Positions 55,071-63,920 of a stretch of 64,000 nucleotides of DNA are shown here, one piece after another; position 1 is the first letter of the stretch, and the number at the start of each line of letters is the position of its first letter. The DNA is taken from assembly GCF_039545455.1 (NCBI RefSeq), contig NZ_CP154467.1, positions 434,001-498,000 on the forward strand. Direction: 5' to 3'. Under the pieces are notes generated by a model. The model saw only the letters and a program-made list of their open reading frames with translations. It was not told the DNA's origin and did no database searches. The position numbers and the translations under genes are program-made. Origin of the DNA: Brucella sp. BE17. Lineage in GTDB: Bacteria; Pseudomonadota; Alphaproteobacteria; Rhizobiales; Rhizobiaceae.

Positions 55071-55974
55071 TGGAAGCTTCCTCCACGCGGCGGGCCATGT
55101 AGATAATGAATGGCAGGATCACTGCCGCTGATACGAAAAGCATTAAGACCGCAATGGCACTGGCCTCGCCCATCTTGAGGCGACCAAAAGCCACGTCGAA
55201 CATCTGTGTCGCCAGAACGTCGGACGAGTAGGCGGGGCCACCTGCGGTCATTGCCCAGACGATGTCAAACAATCGCATGGCGTCGACGCTGGACATACCT
55301 AGCGCCACGGCGGTGGACGGCCACAGTAGCGGAAATGTAACCTTCGTGAACGTCTGCCACGCATTGGCGCCATCGATACGTGCGGCTTCGAGACATTCGC
55401 GCGGCAGATTCTGCAATCCAGCAAAGAAAACGATGAACGAGAAACCCACAGACCACCAGGCCGCCGACACCATTAGAGAATAGGTGACGATCGCAGTGTC
55501 TCCGATCCAGTTTTGCGCTAGAAAACCTAGGCCGACTTCGTTCAGAACGCGGGTAATGAGGCCCGCGCTGGGTTCGTAGAGCCAGCGCCAGATCGCAGCG
55601 ACGGCCACTGGCGGCAGAGTGTAGGGTAGGAAATAGACGAATTTGGCGAGGCTCTTGCCATACACCAGTGAATTGGCCAGAAGGGCTAGGCCCAAGCCAA
55701 GTCCGGTCGGTACCAGAACGTAAAAAATCAACCAGCGCAGATTGTTGAACAGAGAATTGTGGAAACGGCTGTCTTGCAGCAGCGCCATGAAATTGGCGAA
55801 TCCCACTTCGGTTCGTACCGGCGACAGGCCATCCCAGCGCTGTAAGGCTAGCACAAAAGTTTCAAATACTGGGTACAGATAGAAAAGACAGAACATGCCC
55901 ATGGGCAAGGCCAGGAAAAGCGCATAAACGCGCGTTGAACCGCGCTGCCAGGGTGCCGGACTGTTTTTCGCCAT
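55060..55974 (-). CDS. carbohydrate-type ABC permease (MalF-like)
   Basis: 304 aa, six membrane segments, of the UgpA/MalF class. The coupling loop reads Cys-Leu-Glu-Ala-Ala-Arg-Ile-Asp-Gly-Ala-Asn near residue 199. The N-terminus is short and basic. It follows the binding-protein gene by 104 bases on the same strand and should form one importer with it, the next permease and the ATPase at 61,853. Confidence 0.92.
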   Translation of the reverse strand: MAKNSPAPWQRGSTRVYALFLALPMGMFCLFYLYPVFETFVLALQRWDGLSPVRTEVGFANFMALLQDSRFHNSLFNNLRWLIFYVLVPTGLGLGLALLANSLVYGKSLAKFVYFLPYTLPPVAVAAIWRWLYEPSAGLITRVLNEVGLGFLAQNWIGDTAIVTYSLMVSAAWWSVGFSFIVFFAGLQNLPRECLEAARIDGANAWQTFTKVTFPLLWPSTAVALGMSSVDAMRLFDIVWAMTAGGPAYSSDVLATQMFDVAFGRLKMGEASAIAVLMLFVSAAVILPFIIYMARRVEEASNDN

Positions 55975-56078
55975 GTCGATTGCTCCGATTAGGGCCGGGC
56001 GGCGGGCCGCCGTAAGTTGCGTGCAGGACGGGCATCCTGAGACGGTCGCTACCTTTCACCTCTAGGGATGCCCGGGGA

Positions 56079-57347
56079 TTACCAGGTTATGAAAAGGCCC
56101 TGGTCCCTGGCGGACAAGCGTAGATTTTCCAGCGTCTGGATGACCGATTCCATCGTGGCGTCGCTTGGGTCGGCCGCGAATCGTTCAATCTGAACGCCAA
56201 GCTCGGAGCCAAGTTCGGTGGGAAGCAGGAAGAACAGGTTCGGCAGCACCGCGCCATTCGCCTCGGCAGCCATCATGGTTTCGTAGGTCTTGACGCCGAT
56301 GGCGTCGTAGATGTCCGTTGGCGTCTCAAGGTTGGCCGCGACCGACCCCTTGTGGACATTGAACGCCGCTTGACCATCAGGGCTGGCGGCCGCGCGTAGG
56401 AAGGCGTCGGCTGCGGCATTGGACGTGTCGGTTCCGCTCGGGGTTGCGATAGCATCCACCTGGATCACAACTGCGCCACCGGTGCCTGGAGCCGCAAAGA
56501 AGTCGTAGTCGGTGACGGGCTCGAGCCCCACATCCTTGAAATAGCCCGAAGCCCAGTCGCCCATCTGATAGAATACAGCGCGGCCTGCAACGACGTCATC
56601 GGCGCCTTGCGGCCAGCTCTTACCCGACCAGTTAGCGATGTAGTGCTTGGCATAGGTGTCGCGATAGGTGTTCAACGCAGTTCGGAATTCAGGACTGTCA
56701 AAAGACAAATCGCCGGAACCAAGTTGGAAGTAACCTTCAGAGCCAACAGCGGCGATCAGTGGCACGTAGAAGTTGTAAAGACTCCAGAACGGCCCGCCGG
56801 CATTTGCAAGACATCCTTTTCCGGCCGCTTCAATGGTTCGGCAGGCGGCCTGTAGCTCTTCGAAAGTGCTTGGAAGCTCAATGCCGAGTTCGTCCACCAG
56901 CGCCTTATTGTAGAAGATATTGCTGATGGCATGCATGTTGAGCGGTACTGCATAAGGAACGCCATCCACTTTCATGACGCGTTGCAGGCCGATCGGGAAA
57001 ATACGGTTGCCGCCGAACTCATCCCAGAGAGCGGAAATGTCGCGCAGCTGACCAGCATCGGCAAAGGTTTTTAGTTCATATCCCATAGCGCTTTGATAGG
57101 CCGCGGGAGGCGTTCCCCCCAAAAGCGCCGTCTGAAGCTGGCGACGCAACTCAATCGCGCTGCCCGGGAAGTCCTGGCCAACGATTGGTGTGTCCGGGGA
57201 CTGCTCGTTGGCAACGGCAAGCATTGCTTCGACTGCATTGAGCTCGGCCCCGCCGCCCCAGTAGTGCCAGACCTGGCTTGCGTCCTGGGCGTAAGCCGTC
57301 CCACACATCAGTCCGCACAGGGCGGTTGCAGCTCCAAATTTCATCAT
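56079..57347 (-). CDS. extracellular ligand-binding protein (sugar-type)
   Basis: 422 aa, a large type I-cluster binding protein of the MalE/UgpB kind. The signal peptide ends Gly-Thr-Ala-Tyr-Ala-Gln-Asp (about residue 21). The mature N-terminus begins Val-Trp-His-Tyr-Trp-Gly-Gly-Gly-Ala-Glu, a common sugar-binding protein start. Such proteins bind oligosaccharides or glycosylated compounds, but the ligand may be something else given the M81 and M24-like partners. First gene of the minus-strand transport unit. Confidence 0.92.
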   Translation of the reverse strand: MMKFGAATALCGLMCGTAYAQDASQVWHYWGGGAELNAVEAMLAVANEQSPDTPIVGQDFPGSAIELRRQLQTALLGGTPPAAYQSAMGYELKTFADAGQLRDISALWDEFGGNRIFPIGLQRVMKVDGVPYAVPLNMHAISNIFYNKALVDELGIELPSTFEELQAACRTIEAAGKGCLANAGGPFWSLYNFYVPLIAAVGSEGYFQLGSGDLSFDSPEFRTALNTYRDTYAKHYIANWSGKSWPQGADDVVAGRAVFYQMGDWASGYFKDVGLEPVTDYDFFAAPGTGGAVVIQVDAIATPSGTDTSNAAADAFLRAAASPDGQAAFNVHKGSVAANLETPTDIYDAIGVKTYETMMAAEANGAVLPNLFFLLPTELGSELGVQIERFAADPSDATMESVIQTLENLRLSARDQGLFITW

Positions 57348-57713
57348 TCTAAAATCTCCCTTGACTTGAGGATCTTTTTTTCTGATCCTAGGAAAAATGA
57401 TAGCGACGATAATTGGAAACTGTCAAGCGCCAGCGACATTAAGTGGTGAAACAAAATAAAAATTAGGATTCTATTGATGAAAATAAACATAATGGCGACA
57501 TTATATTGAATAGTTTTTATCTGTTGATTAATCTTTTTATTAATTTGATTATAATAAGATATAAATTATAGGTTAATACTAATTTGTAAGTATTGAAGAT
57601 TTTATATGTGTATTTTTGTTTTCTTTTAATTGAGAATTGGAGGTGTCTATGTCGGTTTTTGGTGTTAATTAATTTGAGTATCGGATAAAAATAATCAGAG
57701 AAAGTAGGAGTGG
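57348..57713. promoter_or_regulatory. divergent regulatory region of the ABC/ROK cluster
   Basis: 366 bases, notably AT-rich compared with the neighbours. An inverted repeat AGGATC...GATCCT lies at about 57,368-57,388, next to the binding-protein start, and could be an operator. A long run of A/T near 57,470-57,610 probably holds the promoters and may indicate foreign DNA. AAGTAGGAG gives the ROK gene a good ribosome site. Confidence 0.5.
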
Positions 57714-57736
57714 ATGATCAGAGAAAGCAGGGGTGT
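57694..57736. repeat. 20-bp direct repeat across the ROK start codon
   Basis: ATCAGAGAAAGTAGGAGTGG (57,694-57,713) and a copy with three changes (57,717-57,736) are spaced 23 bases apart. The ATG start lies between them. The first copy supplies the ribosome site; the second encodes Ile-Arg-Glu-Ser-Arg. The origin may be a recent duplication. Confidence 0.85.
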
Positions 57737-58907
57737 TGCCGGGTCGCATTCGTCGGTTTTACGGCGAGCCAATTCCATTGCGATCTTTCATGCCATTCGC
57801 TTGAATCCTGGTATTTCCCAGCGCGAGATCGGTGACCGCACCGGCATCGATAAGTCCACCATCTCCGCAGTTATCAATCACTTTCATAGCTACGACCTGC
57901 TTGAACGCGTTTCGGGTGAGACGCGCAAGGGTAGGGGGCGACCGACCGAGGGATTTCGTATCAAAGGTGAGGTCGGGCTTATTTTAGGGATCGATATTAC
58001 CCCGGAGCGCTTGGTCTTGATGTCTGCCGGTCTCGATGGGCAGCCGCTTCATACCAGTGAATATCCTGCTCTGCTGAGCGAAGAAGAATTTGCAGACGGC
58101 GTTGCGTCTGCGGTTGCTGATCATCTGAAGGTCAGTCGCAAGGACCTAGTTGACCTGCGCTCCATCGGCGTCTGTCTGCCGGGTCTGATCGATCGCAATG
58201 GGCGGCTGATTTCATCATCCAATTTTCACTGGGGTTCGGTGGATGTCGCGGGGGAATTGAGTGCCAGATTTGGCCAGCGTGTCTGGGTCGATAATGATGC
58301 GCGCGGTGCCGGCCTTGCCGAGCGTCTGTTCGGCTGCTGCATCGATGTGGACGACTATGTTTTCATCGACTCCCATTCTGGTGTCGGTGGTGCGCTCTAT
58401 CTCGAAGGGGGTATCTATGCTGGCTCCTTGGGCATTGCAGGCGAAATCGGCCATACCAAAATCGTGCCGCATGGACGGCTATGCCAATGCGGCGACGGTG
58501 GTTGTCTGTCCGCCTATCTTTCCGGCCCAGCCCTGCGGGACAGCTTTCGTGGCTCCAATCTTGTTGTGCAGACCTTCTCCGATATGAAAGCTCTGGCCGA
58601 CGAGGGCAATCTGCACGCTTTAAGTGTGCTCGATGAAGCCGGAGAAATCCTGGGTTTCGCCTTGTCCAATTTCATCAATCTTTTGAACCCGCCCAATATC
58701 GTGATCGGCGGTGGGCTGGCTGTGCTTGCTTCGCATCTTATGCCGCCCGCCGAGCGTATTCTGCGCCGCCATGCGCTGCCCGAGGCGCTCGTTCACTGCA
58801 CTATTCTGATCTCGGACCTGTCCCAGCAGCCTCATTCGCGCGGGCCTCTGGCTGTGGCGTTACAGGGGCTTTCTCAACTCAATTCTGACGGACCATTCCC
58901 ATGGTAA
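57714..58907 (+). CDS. ROK family transcriptional regulator
   Basis: 397 aa. An N-terminal winged helix (about residues 18-75, with Ile-Ser-Gln-Arg-Glu-Ile-Gly and Lys-Ser-Thr-Ile-Ser) is fused to a ROK sugar-kinase-like domain. The ROK zinc motif reads Cys-Gln-Cys-Gly-Asp-Gly-Gly-Cys near residue 260, after Gly-Glu-Ile-Gly-His. Members of the NagC/XylR type repress sugar uptake genes and are released by sugar or sugar phosphate. It diverges from the transport genes, and the M81 gene follows 24 bases later. The likely operator is in the 57,348-57,713 gap. Confidence 0.92.
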   Translation: MIRESRGVAGSHSSVLRRANSIAIFHAIRLNPGISQREIGDRTGIDKSTISAVINHFHSYDLLERVSGETRKGRGRPTEGFRIKGEVGLILGIDITPERLVLMSAGLDGQPLHTSEYPALLSEEEFADGVASAVADHLKVSRKDLVDLRSIGVCLPGLIDRNGRLISSSNFHWGSVDVAGELSARFGQRVWVDNDARGAGLAERLFGCCIDVDDYVFIDSHSGVGGALYLEGGIYAGSLGIAGEIGHTKIVPHGRLCQCGDGGCLSAYLSGPALRDSFRGSNLVVQTFSDMKALADEGNLHALSVLDEAGEILGFALSNFINLLNPPNIVIGGGLAVLASHLMPPAERILRRHALPEALVHCTILISDLSQQPHSRGPLAVALQGLSQLNSDGPFPW

Positions 58908-58931
58908 AGTTTTGTTTCCAAGGACTATTTC

Positions 58932-60428
58932 ATGACTAGCTTGCGAATTGCTATTGTCGGTCTCTCGGTGGAGTGTCTGATTGAATCTCCGCTCAAGACC
59001 CACCTCGCGGACATGCAGATCTATCGCGGCCAGGATATGATCGACGCCAATCTGTGGATGGTGCGTGGAGTGGTGCAGCGGCTGGCTGAGGAAGAGTTTG
59101 CAGAGGCGGTCCCGCTGATGTGGGCCACGGCCCTTCCGGGCGGCTCACTGACTGCCGACAATTATGCCGCCCTGCGCAAGGAAACCATCGACCTGCTACG
59201 CGCCAATGGTCCTTTCGACGGCGTGGTGATGGTCAATCACGGCGCGCTTGAGGTGGATGGCATCAAAGTTCACCCTGACAGCGATTTTCTTAAGGCTGTG
59301 CGGGAGGTTGTCGGACCCGATGTACCGGTGGCGGCATCCCTTGATCTCCATGGTCACATAAGCCCTGGTTTCGTTGAAAACATCACCGTCATCGGAGCCC
59401 TGCGCACCGCACCACATCGTGATGATCGCGAGGCGGGCTATCGTGCGACAGATCAGTTACTGCGTGTGCTTCACACCGGCATTAAGCCCCGCATTGCCGC
59501 CGTTCGTGTGCCAATCCTTATTGCGGGCGAAGCCGCGGTTACCACGACCGAGCCCGGTGCAAGTCTTTATGACAGCCTCGATATCTACGATGCCCGCCCT
59601 GGCATCCTCGAAGCCAATATTTTTGTTGGGTTTGCATTTAACGATGTGCCGTGGGGAGGCATGGCAGCTGTCGTTACCAGCGAGGGAGATGAAGAGCTGG
59701 CGCGCGCTACTGCCCACCAACTGGCCAATGACATTTGGCAGAAGCGCCACGATTTCGTGTTGCGCATGGAGACTGCCAGTGTTGCTGATGGGCTGACACG
59801 CCTCACCGAAGCGTCAAACGGGCAGATTTTTGTCAGCGACTCGGGCGATAACACCACAGCTGGCGCGCCGGGTGACCTGACCGGCGTTTTGCAGGCTGTG
59901 CTCAATCTGGAAAGCCGGCCCAAGGCAGTGGTGGCAGGAATCACGGCACCCGGTCTCGTGCAGCAGGCGCTGGACGCGGGTATTGGTTCGAGCATCGAAG
60001 TGGTCCTGGGTGCCGAACATGTCAGTTCGGTTGGCACCAGGATGCGTGTCAAAGGGGAAGTCATCAATGGCGGTCCGGAGCTCCATCTTTCTGGCTTTCA
60101 GCCTTATCGCAGCGTCGAAGCCGCCTGGGCCGCCATCCGTTTTGGGGATGTGGTAGCCACCTTCCACGCTTGCCCGATTGGGATCACCACGCCTGAGCAC
60201 TTTGATTCCATGGGCCTAAATCGGTCCGACTTCAACGTTTTCGTGGTCAAGCTGGGATATTTGCATCCGCGTCTCGAAGACATTGCCAGCCGTCATATAC
60301 TGCTGCTGAGCGAGGGCACTGTCTCGCTCGATCTCGAAAACCGCGACTGGCAGCACGTCCAGCGCCCCGCCATTCCCGCAGACTCGAATTTCGACTGGTC
60401 CGCGGCCCGATCCACCTACACCGGCTGA
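58932..60428 (+). CDS. M81 family (MlrC-like) metallohydrolase
   Basis: 498 aa, the size of MlrC, the enzyme that cleaves linearised microcystin products; most relatives have no known substrate. The zinc-site motif Asp-Leu-His-Gly-His is near residue 137, and the C-terminal domain has Asp-Ser-Gly-Asp-Asn-Thr-Thr-Ala-Gly-Ala-Pro-Gly-Asp near 300. The usual N-terminal His-Glu-Thr-Asn motif appears as Ser-Val-Glu-Cys-Leu, so the His and Asn are changed but the Glu stays. Cytoplasmic, with no signal peptide. It sits between the ROK and M24-like genes, 24 bases after ROK. Confidence 0.88.
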   Translation: MTSLRIAIVGLSVECLIESPLKTHLADMQIYRGQDMIDANLWMVRGVVQRLAEEEFAEAVPLMWATALPGGSLTADNYAALRKETIDLLRANGPFDGVVMVNHGALEVDGIKVHPDSDFLKAVREVVGPDVPVAASLDLHGHISPGFVENITVIGALRTAPHRDDREAGYRATDQLLRVLHTGIKPRIAAVRVPILIAGEAAVTTTEPGASLYDSLDIYDARPGILEANIFVGFAFNDVPWGGMAAVVTSEGDEELARATAHQLANDIWQKRHDFVLRMETASVADGLTRLTEASNGQIFVSDSGDNTTAGAPGDLTGVLQAVLNLESRPKAVVAGITAPGLVQQALDAGIGSSIEVVLGAEHVSSVGTRMRVKGEVINGGPELHLSGFQPYRSVEAAWAAIRFGDVVATFHACPIGITTPEHFDSMGLNRSDFNVFVVKLGYLHPRLEDIASRHILLLSEGTVSLDLENRDWQHVQRPAIPADSNFDWSAARSTYTG

Positions 60429-60467
60429 CAGCCACATCCCGACCAACCATTGCCGAAAGGGCTCGAT

Positions 60468-61832
60468 ATGACCGTCGTCCTCAAAGAAATATCCATTCCT
60501 GATTTTGGTGTCCCTGCCGTTCGTCCTGCTATTCCCGCAGTAACATATGAAGCGCGGGTTGCTGCGCTTGTCGAGAAGGCAGACAGTGATTGGGTCGTTG
60601 TCTATTCCGACCGCGAACATCAGGCCAATATTGCATTTCTCACGGGTTTCGAACCGCGCTTCGAAGAGGCATTACTGCTTCTGGGCCGTAACGGCGAGCG
60701 CATCATCGTCACCGGTAATGAGAGCATCGACTACACACCCGTCAGCAGGCTGCCCGGCTCGCGGGGGGTGCTTGCGCAGTGCTTCAGCCTCATGGGGCAG
60801 GATCGCACAAAGGCCGCAGATCTGATCAAGGTGCTGCGCGATTGCGGGATAGCCACAGGCCAGTCCATAGGTCTGGTTGGGTGGAAATACCTGTCCGAGG
60901 CTGAATGGAGCGGTGAAGCGCCAACATTCTTTGTGCCATCTTTCGTTGTCGATAGTCTGCGCGTAATCACTGGTTCTTCCAGCAGGATCAGCGATGCGAC
61001 GGCTCTGTTAATGAGTCCGGTCGATGGCTTGCGCGCAATTGTCGATGCCGATGAAATTGCCCAGCTCGAATGGGCCTCCGCTCGCGCGTCTGTCGCTGTC
61101 TGGAAGGTTATGCAGGGCGCGCAGCCGGGTATGAGCGAGCTCGAATGTGCATCTTTGATGGGCTATGCAGGCGAACCACTCAATTGTCACGTGATGATGA
61201 GTGGTGCGAGCGCGCCCGATAGTGTTATCGGCCTGTCCAGCCCATCTGCCCGACCGATCAACAATGGCGACGGCGTGACCATCGCTGTCGGATATTGGGG
61301 CGGTCTTTCCTGCCGCGCCGGTCTTATGGCCGACGATGATGATGCCTTCCTCGCCAAGGCCAAAGCCTATTTTGGCGCCCTTCGCACTTGGTATGAAACC
61401 GTCGATATTGGTGTGGCTGGTGCAGATATTGTCAGCGCCGTCGAGGAATCATTGGCACCGTCTGGCCTGCGTCCCGCACTCAATCCCGGCCATCTCATCA
61501 GCCACGATGAATGGATGAACAGTCCAATTCGTCCCGGTTCGGCCGAGGTTATCCAGTCAGGCATGGCTTTCCAGGTCGACATCATCCCCACGCCAATGGC
61601 CGCGGGGCAGGCCCTCAACTGCGAAGATGGTGTTGCGATAGCCGATGCTCAATTGCGTGCCAGGATGGCTAAGGATCACCCGGAAGTCTATGCGCGTATG
61701 CAGGCCCGCCGGGACTTCGTGCGTGGAGTGCTTGGCATTTCGCTAAAGGACTGCATCCTGCCTCTGTCCTCCACGCCCCTTTGCCTTGCCCCATTCTGGA
61801 CAAAGCCTGGCCAGCTGCTAGCAGCGGCCTGA
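60468..61832 (+). CDS. M24 (aminopeptidase P-like) protein with incomplete metal site
   Basis: 454 aa with a creatinase-type N-terminal domain (about residues 30-180) and a pita-bread C-terminal domain. Start ATG 60,468 has GAAAGGG upstream. In active M24 enzymes five residues (Asp, Asp, His, Glu, Glu) hold two metals. Here the first Asp position reads Ile-Ala-Val-Gly-Tyr and the second Ser-Cys-Arg-Ala-Gly, so both Asp are missing. The His region (Asn-Pro-Gly-His-Leu-Ile-Ser-His-Asp-Glu) and Cys-Glu-Asp-Gly-Val remain. Creatinase and similar M24-fold enzymes work without metals, so this may be a non-metal amidinohydrolase-type or a binding protein. Confidence 0.82.
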   Translation: MTVVLKEISIPDFGVPAVRPAIPAVTYEARVAALVEKADSDWVVVYSDREHQANIAFLTGFEPRFEEALLLLGRNGERIIVTGNESIDYTPVSRLPGSRGVLAQCFSLMGQDRTKAADLIKVLRDCGIATGQSIGLVGWKYLSEAEWSGEAPTFFVPSFVVDSLRVITGSSSRISDATALLMSPVDGLRAIVDADEIAQLEWASARASVAVWKVMQGAQPGMSELECASLMGYAGEPLNCHVMMSGASAPDSVIGLSSPSARPINNGDGVTIAVGYWGGLSCRAGLMADDDDAFLAKAKAYFGALRTWYETVDIGVAGADIVSAVEESLAPSGLRPALNPGHLISHDEWMNSPIRPGSAEVIQSGMAFQVDIIPTPMAAGQALNCEDGVAIADAQLRARMAKDHPEVYARMQARRDFVRGVLGISLKDCILPLSSTPLCLAPFWTKPGQLLAAA

Positions 61833-61852
61833 TCGTAATAGGGAGAAACACC

Positions 61853-62920
61853 ATGGCTAACGTCAATATAGACGACCTCCGGAAGTCCTATGGGGAGATT
61901 GAAGTCCTCAAGCGCATCAATATCGACATCGCCGATGGCGAATTTCTAATACTTGTCGGTCCGTCCGGTTGCGGAAAGTCGACGCTGCTGCGCTCGATCG
62001 CCGGCCTTGAGGGTATCACATCTGGCCACATTCGCATTGGTGAGCAGGATGTGACTGATCTTCCTCCCAAGGGGAGGGATGTGGCCATGGTGTTTCAGAA
62101 CTACGCCCTTTATCCACATATGAACGTGGAGCGAAATATGGGTTTCTCGCTAGAACTCAAAGGTGCGCCGCGCGCCGAGCGGGAAAAAGCCGTTGCCGTA
62201 GCTGCGGACATTCTGGGGCTGACGCCTCTGCTCAAGCGCTATCCCCGACAATTGTCAGGTGGGCAACGACAACGTGTTGCCATGGGTCGCGCCATCGTGC
62301 GCGATCCCAAGGTGTTTCTCTTCGACGAGCCATTGTCGAATCTCGACGCCAAGTTGCGCGTTACCATGCGCTCGGAAATCAAGCAGTTGCACCAGCGTTT
62401 GGGCAGTACCATCGTCTATGTCACCCATGATCAGGTTGAAGCCATGACTATGGCCGACAAGATCGCTGTTATGCATGGCGGTGTCGTTGAGCAATTGGGT
62501 ACGCCGCAGGAGCTCTACGAATGTCCTGCTAATCGATTCGTCGCCACTTTTATCGGTTCGCCCTCCATGAACCTGATCGTCGGCGACGTTATAGATGAGG
62601 CAGATCAGATGGTGTTCAGGACTGGCGCTGGGTCACTCCCTCTCGCAAAAACCAATGCTGCTCTGGCGGGGGCAAGGGTGGAACTGGGGGTACGGCCGGA
62701 AAATTTCGTGCTTGCTGATGAAGGCCTGTCGGGCACCATAACCCAGATCGATCCAATGGGCGCTGAACAGCACTTGTTCATTGATATCGGCGGAACCCAG
62801 CTTGTCGCAATCGACCGCTCCAGACTGGATAATGCTGTGGGCCAGACAGTCACTGTCGGCCTGGGTAGCCATGCCCCGCATTTCTTTAATCCCCAGGATG
62901 GACTGCGTATCGTACACTAA
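61853..62920 (+). CDS. sugar-type ABC transporter ATPase (UgpC/MalK-like)
   Basis: 355 aa. Walker A Gly-Pro-Ser-Gly-Cys-Gly-Lys-Ser-Thr lies at residues 36-44, the signature Leu-Ser-Gly-Gly-Gln-Arg-Gln-Arg-Val near 134 and Phe-Leu-Phe-Asp-Glu-Pro-Leu-Ser near 156. The C-terminal 115 residues form the MalK-type regulatory OB fold, with Gly-Val-Arg-Pro-Glu. The ATG at 61,853 has GGGAG before it; the frame is open to 61,781 but overlaps the M24-like gene. It presumably powers the permeases at 54,255-55,974. Confidence 0.94.
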   Translation: MANVNIDDLRKSYGEIEVLKRINIDIADGEFLILVGPSGCGKSTLLRSIAGLEGITSGHIRIGEQDVTDLPPKGRDVAMVFQNYALYPHMNVERNMGFSLELKGAPRAEREKAVAVAADILGLTPLLKRYPRQLSGGQRQRVAMGRAIVRDPKVFLFDEPLSNLDAKLRVTMRSEIKQLHQRLGSTIVYVTHDQVEAMTMADKIAVMHGGVVEQLGTPQELYECPANRFVATFIGSPSMNLIVGDVIDEADQMVFRTGAGSLPLAKTNAALAGARVELGVRPENFVLADEGLSGTITQIDPMGAEQHLFIDIGGTQLVAIDRSRLDNAVGQTVTVGLGSHAPHFFNPQDGLRIVH

Positions 62921-63300
62921 GTCATTGGCCCGCTGGCTAAGTTGGCCAACTTCAGGTCCATTCCAGAGATCATCAACCCCAATCTCTACCATTCTCTGCG
63001 ATGGATCACTAGCCTTTCTATGCTTGTCTACCGGCTGGGGATAGTCCAGTGGTATTGTTTCGTTTAGCACTTAATTGTAAGAATGCGCCGGTTCGGTTGT
63101 AAGTTGGTAAAGCGGACGCGGTTATCTCCCATCATGTGACCTTGCAGCATTCGCAGCATCTCCGGACAGGTGCGCTCCGCCATGGCACAGCCCCCTGACA
63201 GAGGTGGGACCGAAGCTCGATAGGGACGGGGTCTCCCGTCAATGCCTCGAAGCCGACGATACCGCACTTAAGCCATGTTGCGAGTAGCACCGCAATCCTG
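62921..63300. other. intergenic stretch after the ABC ATPase
   Basis: About 380 bases without a believable gene. Short frames exist on both strands but have no ribosome site or family match. It might be decayed mobile or regulatory-gene sequence running into the pseudogene that follows. No terminator hairpin was found after the ATPase gene. Confidence 0.4.
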
Positions 63301-63366
63301 GTTGACGGAGGAAGCAAGCCGCAGGACACTGTGCAGCCTGTTAAGGTCAGATAGCTTCTTCTTGTC

Positions 63367-63920
63367 GGAATACAGTACACCGCTCGGTGTGCCAGCGCTG
63401 CGCCAATTGATAGCCCGCCGATTGTAGGAGCGAGGCGTCGAAGCGGCGACCGATCAGATCATGCTGACCGAAAGCGATACCCAGGCCATCGATCTGCTTT
63501 GCCGTTTCCTGCTCGAGTCAGGTGATACGGTCCTCATAGATGATCCCTGCTACTTCAACGTCAAGGCGTTGTTGCGAGCCCATAGGGCGCGTCTGGTCAG
63601 CGTGCCGTATACGACACTGGGCCAGACGCCACAGCGCCCGCCATCATACTGAGCGGACACCGGCCACGCCTCTACATTACCAATTCCGGCATCCACAATC
63701 CGACTGGCGCAACACTATCCCTGGTCGTGACTTGTCGCGTTTTCAAGCTGGCTGAAGGGCTTATTCTGACCATCATAGAGGACGATATTTTCGCGGGCTT
63801 CGAAGACAGTCCGGCACCGCGCCTTGCAGCGTTTGACAGGTTGGATCGAGTGATCCAGATCGGTAGTTTCTAGAAGGCGCTCTCTGCCGTATCGCGTTGT
63901 GGCTTGCGCCATCTCTCGAA
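63367..63920 (+). pseudogene. degenerate MocR-type (PLP-dependent) regulator gene
   Basis: The aminotransferase-type core of a MocR-like protein can be followed across broken frames. From 63,368: Glu-Tyr-Ser-Thr-Pro-Leu-Gly-Val-Pro-Ala-Leu-Arg-Gln-Leu, an in-frame TAG at 63,425, then Met-Leu-Thr-Glu-Ser-Asp-Thr-Gln-Ala-Ile-Asp and Asp-Asp-Pro-Cys-Tyr-Phe. After a frame change come Tyr-Ile-Thr-Asn-Ser-Gly-Ile-His-Asn-Pro-Thr-Gly and Ile-Ile-Glu-Asp-Asp-Ile-Phe. The PLP-lysine region reads Gly-Ser-Phe-stop-Lys near 63,870. Similarity fades after about 63,912, and no N-terminal HTH is visible. It cannot make a working protein. Confidence 0.8.

Noticed and set aside
63064..63380. Minus-strand frames after the ABC ATPase as small genes
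   Set aside because: Two overlapping frames in different phases, no ribosome sites, and the region runs into a plus-strand pseudogene.
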